9,024 nucleotides of DNA from Actinomycetes bacterium (GTDB lineage: Bacteria > Actinomycetota > Acidimicrobiia > Acidimicrobiales > UBA8190). The notes below the pieces were generated by a model. The model saw nothing but the letters and a program-made list of their open reading frames with translations, did not search any database and was not told where the DNA came from. Below, piece by piece: positions 1 through 5,960 of this stretch. Every line of letters starts with the position of its first letter. Position 1 is the stretch's first letter. Location: assembly GCA_021798135.1 (NCBI GenBank), contig JAJZYI010000128.1, positions 1 to 9,024 of the forward strand, written 5' to 3'. Position numbers and translations under genes: made by a program.

Positions 1-286
<286 letters not shown>

Positions 287-295
287 GGGCGCGGC

Positions 296-327
296 GACGC
301 GGGGCGGGCGGACGCACGCCCCGCGTC
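296..327. terminator. Perfect 11-bp hairpin between convergent genes, likely bidirectional terminator
   Basis: Left arm GACGCGGGGCG (296-306) and right arm CGCCCCGCGTC (317-327) are exact reverse complements around a 10-base loop. The hairpin starts 10 bases after the stop of the SHOCT gene, and its right arm overlaps the TGA stop of the galactokinase on the other strand (326-328). There is no T-tract on either side, as is common for terminators in high-GC actinobacteria. Termination itself is inferred. Confidence 0.65.
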
Positions 328-1447
328 AGCCGCGCTCGCCCGTGGGCCTCGGCGCGTCGCCGTCCGGGGCGTCGCCGGCGGTCACCAGCCGGGCGCCGCC
401 CGCCGCCGAGACCCGCCAGGCCGGGCCGCGCAGCTCCCGGAAGTCGATGGCGCCCGGCTCGGCCAGCGCGACCACGCAGCCGCCGAAGCCGGCGCCGGTC
501 AGGCGGGCACCGTGCACCCCGGGCATGGCCGACAGGCGCGCCACCAGCCCGTCCAGCACCGGCGTCGAGACCTCGAAGTCGTCGGCCAGGCTGCGGTGGC
601 TGGCCAGCATCAGCCGGCCGGCCTCGGCAAGGTCGTGGCGGTCGAGCGCCTCCACGAACCAGCGGACGCGGTCGCACTCGGTGACCACGTGCCGGGCCCG
701 GCGGCGCAGCACCGGGTCGGGCAGCCCGAGCACCGCCTCGGGCTCGACGTGGCCCAGCGGTCCGAGGCGGTACGCGGCGGCGTCGCACTCGGCGCGCCGC
801 GCCTGGTACCCGGACCGGTCCAGCGACCGCTGCTGTCCCGAGTGCACCACCACGACCTCCGCGTCGGCTGGCATGGGCACGGTCCGGGCGAGGCCGGTGC
901 GGAAGTCCAGCAGGCAGGCCGCGCCGGGCGTCGCCGCCGTGAGCGCCCACGGGTCGAGGAGGCCCACGTCGACGCCGGTGGCGGCCTGCTCGGCGCGCTG
1001 GCAGGTCCTGGCGACGGTCAGCGGGTCGCCCTCGAGGCCGAACGCCAGCGCGGCGGCGACGCACAGCGAGGCGCTCGACGACAGCCCGGCGCCGACGGGC
1101 AGGCTGCTGCGGACGGCGGCGCGACCGCCGACCGGGGGGCGCACCGTGGCGACGACGGCGGCGACGTAGCGCGTCCAGGCCGGCTGCATGGCGCGCAGGG
1201 CCTGCGGGTCGAGCGGCACGTCCAGGTCGATGGCCGCCGAGCCGGGCGCCGCGTCCGACGTGCAGGCCACCGACGCGGCGGCGGGGTCGCCGGCGAGCGT
1301 CACCTCGGTGCCCAGGTCGACCGCCAGGGCGAGCGACACGCCCTCGGCGTAGTCGGTGTGGTCGCCGATCAGGGTCACCCGTCCGGGGCACCAGGCGCGC
1401 ACGGTGCCGGCGTCGGTGGCGGGCGGCGGCTGGGGGTTGGCGGCCAT
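326..1447 (-). CDS. galK: Galactokinase-like GHMP kinase, divergent active-site motifs
   Basis: A 373-residue protein, close to the usual galactokinase length (~360-390). Galactokinase phosphorylates C1 of alpha-D-galactose with ATP in the cytoplasm as the first Leloir step. The three GHMP motifs are present: GRVTLIGDHTDYAEG (22-36), the ATP-binding LPVGAGLSSSASL (116-128) and C-terminal LTGAGFGGCVVAL (316-328). By alignment to human GALK1 by eye, R23, H30, D32, G162, the catalytic base D165 and Y214 are kept. Two positions differ: the usual Glu of GEHTDY is Asp29, and the usual MDQ is L-D-P (164-166). Substrate could therefore be galactose or a related sugar. The ATG at 1447 follows a GTG codon and has no clear Shine-Dalgarno; conserved sequence begins about 20 residues in, so the start is plausible but not proven. 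No galT, galE or galM lies nearby. The gene is divergent from the hydrolase at 1559. Confidence 0.85.
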   Translation of the reverse strand: MAANPQPPPATDAGTVRAWCPGRVTLIGDHTDYAEGVSLALAVDLGTEVTLAGDPAAASVACTSDAAPGSAAIDLDVPLDPQALRAMQPAWTRYVAAVVATVRPPVGGRAAVRSSLPVGAGLSSSASLCVAAALAFGLEGDPLTVARTCQRAEQAATGVDVGLLDPWALTAATPGAACLLDFRTGLARTVPMPADAEVVVVHSGQQRSLDRSGYQARRAECDAAAYRLGPLGHVEPEAVLGLPDPVLRRRARHVVTECDRVRWFVEALDRHDLAEAGRLMLASHRSLADDFEVSTPVLDGLVARLSAMPGVHGARLTGAGFGGCVVALAEPGAIDFRELRGPAWRVSAAGGARLVTAGDAPDGDAPRPTGERG

Positions 1448-1522
1448 CACCGTCGAGCATGGCACGTCGGCGGCGCCCGTGGACGGGGCGCAGGCGCGCC
1501 GGGCCGCGGGGACCCCCCGGAC

Positions 1523-1552
1523 TTGACCACCGGGTCGGGCACGGGCGAGCAT
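1523..1552 (+). promoter_or_regulatory. Candidate promoter of the hydrolase-racemase pair
   Basis: TTGACC at 1523-1528 matches the -35 consensus at five of six positions. After an 18-base spacer comes GAGCAT (1547-1552), a weak -10 keeping the A at position 2 and T at position 6. The GTG start at 1559 is only six bases beyond, so transcription would begin at or next to the start codon and give a leaderless or nearly leaderless mRNA. The 111-base gap to the divergent galactokinase start shows no convincing promoter for the other strand. Confidence 0.4.
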
Positions 1553-1558
1553 CCGGGC

Positions 1559-2488
1559 GTGACCGAGCAGGCGGCCCGGGCCCGGGTCGGCGAGGTGGAG
1601 CTGTGCTACGAGCTGGTCGGGGACCCGTCCGGACCCGTCATGGTGCTCGTGAACGGCCTGGGCGGCCAGCTCATCGACTGGGACGACGGCCTGCTGGCGG
1701 CGCTGCGGGCCGCCGGTCTCGCCACGCTGCGCTTCGACAACCGCGACGCCGGCCTGTCGTCCGGGGCCGACGAGCGGTTCCGGTTCGACCTGCAGGCCGC
1801 GGGTCGGCGCGACCGCTCGGCCCTCGCCTACGAGCTGCACCACCTGGCCGACGACGTGGCCGCGCTGCTCGACGCTGTGGGCGTCGAGCGCGCGCACGTG
1901 CTCGGCGTGTCGATGGGCGGGATGATCGCCCAGCTCGTGGCCCTCCGCCACCAGCACCGCGTGCTCAGCCTCACCTCGATCATGTCGACCACCGGCGCGC
2001 CAGGCGTCGGCCAGCCCAGCGAGGAGGCCGTCGGGATCCTGCTGCGCCCTGCCGCCCGCGACCGCGCCGAGCACCTCGAGCGCGAGGTCGCCAACCAGGC
2101 GGTGCTCGGGTCGCCGGGCTACCGGGCCGACCCCGTGCGGGTCCGCGAGCGTGCCGCGGCCAAGTACGACCGGGCCTTCCGACCGTCGGGCGTGGCTCGC
2201 CAGCTGATGGCCATCCTCATGGCCGAGGACCGCACCGAGGGCCTCGGCCGGGTGACGGTCCCCACCCTCGTCGTCCACGGCGCCGACGACGTGCTGGTGG
2301 CGCCGTCGGGGGGCCGGGCCACGGCCGAGGCCGTCCCGGGAGCGGAGCTGCTGGTGGTGCCCGGCATGGGCCACGAGATCCCCCCGGCGGTCGCGCCGGC
2401 GATCGCGGCGGCGGTCGTCGCCACCGCCCGGCGGGCCGACCATCGCCTCGGCACCGTGCCCGTGCCTGGCAGGGGGAGCACCGGGTGA
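1559..2488 (+). CDS. Alpha/beta hydrolase, RdmC (aclacinomycin methylesterase)-like
   Basis: A 309-residue alpha/beta hydrolase. The oxyanion region is VNGLGGQLIDWDD (31-43), followed by RFDNRDAGLS (58-67). The nucleophile elbow GVSMGG puts the catalytic Ser at 118, HGADD gives the acid at Asp244 (or Asp243), and GMGHEIP gives His272. The stretches GMIAQLVALR and LTSIMSTTG are typical of the family annotated as RdmC-like methylesterases, found widely in actinobacteria, usually with unknown physiological substrates. No signal peptide is seen, so it is probably cytoplasmic. The GTG at 1559 is chosen because similarity begins right after it; the frame stays open far upstream, but that part is antisense to the galactokinase gene. 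A weak GGGCGAG lies at 1543-1549. Its TGA overlaps the GTG of the next gene, so translation is coupled. Ester or thioester hydrolysis related to the neighbouring acyl-CoA racemase is an inference. Confidence 0.88.
   Translation: MTEQAARARVGEVELCYELVGDPSGPVMVLVNGLGGQLIDWDDGLLAALRAAGLATLRFDNRDAGLSSGADERFRFDLQAAGRRDRSALAYELHHLADDVAALLDAVGVERAHVLGVSMGGMIAQLVALRHQHRVLSLTSIMSTTGAPGVGQPSEEAVGILLRPAARDRAEHLEREVANQAVLGSPGYRADPVRVRERAAAKYDRAFRPSGVARQLMAILMAEDRTEGLGRVTVPTLVVHGADDVLVAPSGGRATAEAVPGAELLVVPGMGHEIPPAVAPAIAAAVVATARRADHRLGTVPVPGRGSTG
2471..2488 (+). promoter_or_regulatory. Strong ribosome binding site and GTGA stop/start overlap
   Basis: AGGGGGAG at 2471-2478 lies six bases before GTG 2485-2487. 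The sequence GTGA holds the racemase start and the TGA stop of the hydrolase, a four-base overlap typical of translational coupling. This fixes the racemase start, although its frame is open far upstream. Confidence 0.85.
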
Positions 2489-3627
2489 GCGGCCCGCTCG
2501 CCGGCTTCCGGGTCCTGGAGCTCGCCGGCATCGGCCCGGGACCCTACGCGTGCATGCTCCTGGCGGACGCCGGCGCCGACGTGCTCCGCGTCGACCGCGC
2601 CTCCGGCGTGCCGGTGCCCGACGGCGGCAGCTCCTGGGACGTCCTGAACCGGAGCCGGCGGTCGGTCGCCGTGGACCTGAAGCAGCCCGACGGCGTGGAG
2701 CTGGTGCTGGACCTGGCGGCGCAGGCCGACGCGCTGGTGGAGGGCTGGCGGCCGGGGGTGGCGGAGCGCCTGGGGATCGGGCCCGAGGCGTGCTGGGAGC
2801 GCAACCCGGCGCTCGTCTTCGGTCGCATGACCGGCTGGGGGCAGGACGGGCCCATGGCGCCGAGGGCAGGCCACGACATCGACTACATCGCGCTGTCCGG
2901 GGCGCTCTGGTCGGTCGGCCGCAGCGGGGAGCGGCCGGTGCCGCCGCTCAACCTGGTGGGGGACTTCGGCGGGGGCGGGATGCTCATGGCCTTCGGGATC
3001 TGCGCCGCGCTGCTCGAGGCGGGGCGGTCGGGCCGCGGCCAGGTGGTGGACGCGGCCATGGTCGACGGGGCGGCGTCGCTCATGACGATGACCTACGCGT
3101 TCATCGGGGCGGGCCTGTGGCAGGTCGAGCGCGGTGCCAACCTGCTCGACACCGGCGCCCCGTTCTACGAGGTGTACGAGGCAGCCGACGGCGGCCACGT
3201 GGCGGTCGGGGCGATCGAGCCGCAGTTCTACGCGGAGCTGCTCCGAGTCCTGGGCCTCGACCGGGAGCCCGGCCTGCCGGCGCAGATGGACCGCAGCCGC
3301 TGGCCGGAGATGAAGGAGCGCCTGGCGGCGGTGTTCCGCACCCGGACCCGCGACGAGTGGGCGGCAGCGTTCGAGGGCACCGACGCCTGCGTGGCGCCCG
3401 TCCTGTCGCCGGCGGAGGCGCCGTCGCACCCGCACAACGTGGCCCGGGCCACGTTCGTGGAGGTGGACGGCGTCGTCCAGCCGGGCCCGGTGCCGCGCTT
3501 CGGCCGGACGCCGGCAGCGGTGCAGCGGCCGCCGTCCCACCCGGGCGCCGACCGGGACGCGCTGGCGGACTGGGGGGTGGACCCGGGGCGCGTGGCCCGT
3601 CTGCGCGACGCCGGCGTGATCGGCTGA
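2485..3627 (+). CDS. mcr: Alpha-methylacyl-CoA racemase (CaiB/BaiF CoA-transferase family III)
   Basis: A 380-residue family III protein starting with the characteristic GPLAGFRVLELAGIGPGPYA. The enzyme interconverts (2R)- and (2S)-methylacyl-CoA esters, needed for beta-oxidation of methyl-branched acids and sterol side chains. The catalytic residues known from Mycobacterium tuberculosis MCR (His126, Asp156, Glu241) correspond here to His130 in RAGHDIDY, Asp160 in LVGDFGGG and Glu245 in GAIEPQF, with identical spacings of 30 and 115 residues. Further family blocks are GRMTGWGQDGPMA (113-125) and GQVVDAAMVDGAASL (185-199). Length and motifs argue for racemase rather than a formyl-CoA or carnitine CoA-transferase, where the conserved Asp lies in another context. 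It is cytosolic and presumably works as a dimer like its relatives. It is the second gene of a pair with the hydrolase; the natural substrate is not evident. A hairpin follows the stop. Confidence 0.92.
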   Translation: MSGPLAGFRVLELAGIGPGPYACMLLADAGADVLRVDRASGVPVPDGGSSWDVLNRSRRSVAVDLKQPDGVELVLDLAAQADALVEGWRPGVAERLGIGPEACWERNPALVFGRMTGWGQDGPMAPRAGHDIDYIALSGALWSVGRSGERPVPPLNLVGDFGGGGMLMAFGICAALLEAGRSGRGQVVDAAMVDGAASLMTMTYAFIGAGLWQVERGANLLDTGAPFYEVYEAADGGHVAVGAIEPQFYAELLRVLGLDREPGLPAQMDRSRWPEMKERLAAVFRTRTRDEWAAAFEGTDACVAPVLSPAEAPSHPHNVARATFVEVDGVVQPGPVPRFGRTPAAVQRPPSHPGADRDALADWGVDPGRVARLRDAGVIG

Positions 3628-3649
3628 CACCGGGGCAGGCCGCCGCCCG

Positions 3650-3673
3650 GGCGCGCGAGGCAACGGGCGCGCC
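3650..3673 (+). terminator. Candidate terminator hairpin after the racemase gene
   Basis: GGCGCGC (3650-3656) pairs exactly with GCGCGCC (3667-3673) across a 10-base loop, beginning 22 bases after the racemase stop. There is no T-tract. In such GC-rich DNA a seven-pair stem can arise by chance, so this is only a candidate. Confidence 0.4.
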
Positions 3674-3689
3674 AGCGCAGCGGCCAGCG

Positions 3690-3752
3690 GGCCGGCGTCC
3701 GCGGCCCACAGGCCGGCGTCCGCGGCCCACCGGCCGGCGACCGCGGCGGCCT
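3690..3752. repeat. 21-bp tandem repeat, three copies, between convergent genes
   Basis: Units begin at 3690, 3711 and 3732, each starting GGCCGGCG-[T/A]-CCGCGGC. The first two copies differ only at the last base (A versus C). The third is degenerate, with GACC for GTCC and a changed end, and it runs into the TAG stop codon of the RAM-domain gene on the minus strand (3751-3753). The first two copies can each pair GGGCC or GGCC with a downstream GGCCC, so the array might contribute to transcription termination between the convergent racemase and PEPCK-RAM operons. That role is inferred. Confidence 0.75.
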
Positions 3753-3987
3753 ACAGCTTGACGACCGGGCAGGTCACCGTGCGGGTGATGCCCTCGATCC
3801 TCTGGATGTGGCTCACCACCATCCGGCCGAGCTCGTCGACGGACGAGGCCTCGGCACGGACGATGACGTCGTAGGGGCCGGTGACGTCCTCCGCCGAGAC
3901 GACCCCGGCGATGGAGCCGACCTGGCCGGCGACGGCAGCGGCCTTGCCGACCTCGGTCTGGATGAGCACGTAGGCGGTGACGGCCAC
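3751..3987 (-). CDS. Stand-alone Lrp/AsnC ligand-binding (RAM) domain protein
   Basis: A 78-residue protein consisting only of the RAM/AsnC effector-binding fold (beta-alpha-beta-beta-alpha-beta). Its start AVTAYVLIQTEVGKA, middle VTGPYDVIVRAEA and end GITRTVTCPVVKL are textbook for the short actinobacterial form. It has no helix-turn-helix, so it cannot bind DNA like full Lrp. Members of the fold form dimers and higher oligomers that bind amino acids or other small effectors between subunits. The GTG at 3987 is chosen because GAGGAGG (3992-3998) lies four bases upstream and because family similarity starts there; the longer open frame runs antisense-like through the PEPCK gene. It is only 25 bp downstream of PEPCK on the same strand, so cotranscription is likely. 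What it senses, and whether it acts on PEPCK or on a DNA-binding partner, is unknown. Confidence 0.9.
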   Translation of the reverse strand: MAVTAYVLIQTEVGKAAAVAGQVGSIAGVVSAEDVTGPYDVIVRAEASSVDELGRMVVSHIQRIEGITRTVTCPVVKL

Positions 3988-3991
3988 GGGG

Positions 3992-3998
3992 CCTCCTC
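3992..3998 (-). promoter_or_regulatory. Ribosome binding site of the RAM-domain gene
   Basis: On the minus strand GAGGAGG is followed by CCCC and the GTG start at 3987. This near-perfect Shine-Dalgarno decides the start within an open frame that extends another 114 codons upstream. Confidence 0.85.
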
Positions 3999-4012
3999 GG
4001 GGCGGATCGGGC

Positions 4013-5815
4013 TCAGGCGATCGGGTCGCCCAGGCGATGGGCCAGAGCGTCGACCTGCGAGGCGAGCTCGGCCGGCAGGCGGTCGCCGAACTTGGCGAAG
4101 TGCTCCCGGATGAGCGGCACCTCGGCCCGCCAGCCGGCCTCGTCCACCCGCAGCAGCTCGGCCATGTCGGCGTCGTCGACGTCCAGGCCGTCGGTCGCGA
4201 TGGCACCTGGCGCCGGCAGGTTGCCGATCGGGGTGGCGACGGCCTCGCCCGTGCCCATGACCCGCTCGAAGATCCACGCCAGCACCCGGCTGTTCTCGCC
4301 GTAGCCGGGCCACAGGAACCGGCCGTCACCGTCGCGGCGGAACCAGTTCACGTAGTAGATCCGCGGCAGCTTGTCGGCGTCGGCCTTGGCGCCCACGCGC
4401 AGCCAGTGGGCGAAGTAGTCGGCCATGTTGTAACCGCAGAACGGCAGCATGGCGAACGGGTCGCGGCGGAGGTTGCCGACCGCCCCGGTGGCGGCGGCGG
4501 TGGTCTCCGACGCCATGATCGAGCCCAGGAACACGCCGTGCGCCCAGTCGAACGACTCGGTCACGAGCGGCACCACGGTGCGCCGGCGCCCGCCGAACAG
4601 GACGGCCGAGATCGGCACGCCGCGGGGGTCCTCCCACTCCGCCGCGCAGGCGGGGTTCTGGTCCGCCGGCACGGTGAACCGGGCGTTGGGGTGCGACGCG
4701 GGCTGGCCGGCTCCCGGCGTCCAGTCGGTGCGCCGCCAGCTGGTCAGGTGGGCCGGCGCCTCGTCGGTCATGTCCTCCCACCACACGTCGCCGTCGTCGG
4801 TGAGGGCGGTGTTGGTGAAGATGCAGTTGCCGGCCAGCGTCTTCATCGCGTTCGGGTTGGTCCGCTCGTTCGTCCCGGGCGCCACGCCGAAGAAGCCAGC
4901 CTCGGGGTTGATGGCGTACAGGCGGCCGTCCTCCCCGAACTTCATCCAGCAGATGTCGTCGCCGATGGTCTCGACCTTCCAGCCCGGCAGGGTCGGCACC
5001 AGCATGGCCAGGTTGGTCTTGCCGCAGGCCGAGGGGAAGGCGCCGGTCACGTAGCGGACGTCACCGGCCGGCGAGGTCAGCTTCAGGATCAGCATGTGCT
5101 CGGCCAGCCAGCCGTCGTCCCGGGCCATGGCCGACGCGATCCGCAGCGCGAAGCACTTCTTCCCCAGCAGGGCGTTGCCGCCGTACCCGGAGCCGTAGGA
5201 CCAGATCTCGCGGGTCTCGGGGAAGTGGACGATGTACTTGTTGTCGGCGTCGCACGGCCAGGGCACGTCGGCCTGCCCGGGCTCGAGCGGGGCGCCCACC
5301 GAGTGCAGGCACGGCACGAAGTCGCCGTCCTCGCCGAGGACCTGGAGGGCGCCTGCGCCCATGCGCGTCATGACCCGCATGGAGACGGCGACGTACGGGG
5401 AGTCGGTGATCTCGACGCCGATGTGCGCGATGGGCGAGCCCAGGGGCCCCATCGAGAACGGCACGACGTACATGGTCCGGCCCTTCATGCAGCCGCGGAA
5501 CAGCTCGCTGAGGGTGCTGCGCATCTCCTGCGGGTCGCACCAGTTGTTGGTCGGGCCGGCGTCGGCCTCGCTCTGGCTGCAGATGAACGTCCGGTCCTCC
5601 ACCCGGGCGACGTCGCCGGGGTCGGAGCACGCCCAGTAGCTGTTGGGCCGCTTGGCGTCCGAGAGCCGGGTGAAGGTGCCACTGTCGACCAGGAGCTGGC
5701 AGAGCCGGTCGTACTCCTCGGCGGAACCGTCGCACCACTCTACGCGGTCAGGAGTGGTGAGGGCGGCGACCTCGTCGACCCACGCGATGAGCTTCTGGTT
5801 GGTGGTAGGTGGCAT
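4013..5815 (-). CDS. pckG: Phosphoenolpyruvate carboxykinase (GTP)
   Basis: A 600-residue GTP-type PEPCK, the normal size for the family. It converts oxaloacetate and GTP to phosphoenolpyruvate, GDP and CO2 in gluconeogenesis; in some bacteria it also runs in the anaplerotic direction. Visible motifs are GGNALLGKKCFALRIAS (212-228), AEHMLIL (238-244), the P-loop GAFPSACGKTN (258-268) with reactive Cys264, the kinase-2 motif GDDICWM (285-291), NARF (377-380) and LFGGRRRTVVPLV (406-418). Mn2+ ligands by comparison with human PCK1 are Lys220, His240 and Asp287, all kept, as are Arg379 and the Arg pair in GGRRR. Nothing looks broken. The ATG at 5815 is supported by AAGGA seven bases upstream and by family similarity starting soon after. 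The RAM-domain gene follows at 25 bp, and thiL is divergent upstream. A candidate promoter and a palindrome lie in the leader. Confidence 0.97.
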   Translation of the reverse strand: MPPTTNQKLIAWVDEVAALTTPDRVEWCDGSAEEYDRLCQLLVDSGTFTRLSDAKRPNSYWACSDPGDVARVEDRTFICSQSEADAGPTNNWCDPQEMRSTLSELFRGCMKGRTMYVVPFSMGPLGSPIAHIGVEITDSPYVAVSMRVMTRMGAGALQVLGEDGDFVPCLHSVGAPLEPGQADVPWPCDADNKYIVHFPETREIWSYGSGYGGNALLGKKCFALRIASAMARDDGWLAEHMLILKLTSPAGDVRYVTGAFPSACGKTNLAMLVPTLPGWKVETIGDDICWMKFGEDGRLYAINPEAGFFGVAPGTNERTNPNAMKTLAGNCIFTNTALTDDGDVWWEDMTDEAPAHLTSWRRTDWTPGAGQPASHPNARFTVPADQNPACAAEWEDPRGVPISAVLFGGRRRTVVPLVTESFDWAHGVFLGSIMASETTAAATGAVGNLRRDPFAMLPFCGYNMADYFAHWLRVGAKADADKLPRIYYVNWFRRDGDGRFLWPGYGENSRVLAWIFERVMGTGEAVATPIGNLPAPGAIATDGLDVDDADMAELLRVDEAGWRAEVPLIREHFAKFGDRLPAELASQVDALAHRLGDPIA

Positions 5816-5822
5816 GGACGGT

Positions 5823-5827
5823 TCCTT
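5823..5827 (-). promoter_or_regulatory. Ribosome binding site of PEPCK
   Basis: On the minus strand AGAAGGA sits seven bases before ATG 5815. It supports this ATG over upstream in-frame ATG codons that would add up to 73 poorly conserved residues. Confidence 0.75.
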
Positions 5828-5835
5828 CTCCCGGT

Positions 5836-5855
5836 TCGACGGCCATGGACGCCGA
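5836..5855. promoter_or_regulatory. Imperfect 20-base palindrome in the PEPCK leader, possible operator
   Basis: TCGACGGCCATGGACGCCGA agrees with its own reverse complement at 16 of 20 positions, centred between 5845 and 5846. It lies about 20 bases upstream of the PEPCK start, inside the predicted 5' leader. Position and symmetry fit a repressor site, but the core CCATGG and the high GC content make chance symmetry a real possibility. Confidence 0.25.
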
Positions 5856-5930
5856 TGGTGTGGGCCTCGAGTGGATGCTGGTGCCGCGTGCGCCGGAGAC
5901 CGAGGTGCCCGCCCGACCGGCGCCCTCCTC

Positions 5931-5960
5931 ATGGTAGGCATGCTCCGTGGCCTATCCCAA
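5931..5960 (-). promoter_or_regulatory. Candidate promoter of the PEPCK-RAM operon
   Basis: On the minus strand TTGGGA (5960-5955) is followed by an 18-base spacer and TACCAT (5936-5931), which fits the actinobacterial TANNNT -10 pattern. Transcription would start near 5924, giving a leader of about 110 bases that includes the palindrome at 5836-5855 and the Shine-Dalgarno. Confidence 0.4.

Noticed and set aside
512..1558. Open frame continuing upstream of the hydrolase start, antisense to the galactokinase
   Set aside because: The extra ~349 codons have no domain-like pattern, and the hydrolase fold begins right after GTG 1559.
1448..2443. Upstream extension of the galactokinase frame to give a 705-residue protein
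   Set aside because: That part is the reverse strand of the hydrolase gene and shows no conserved motif; galactokinase motifs begin just after ATG 1447 and the length from there is normal.
1459..2484. Upstream extension of the racemase frame
   Set aside because: It is an out-of-frame shadow of the hydrolase; the strong ribosome binding site at 2471 and the family's N-terminus fix the start at 2485.
2119..3663. 514-codon minus-strand open frame across the racemase gene
   Set aside because: It is antisense to a gene with all catalytic residues in place, and its composition is typical of a GC shadow frame.
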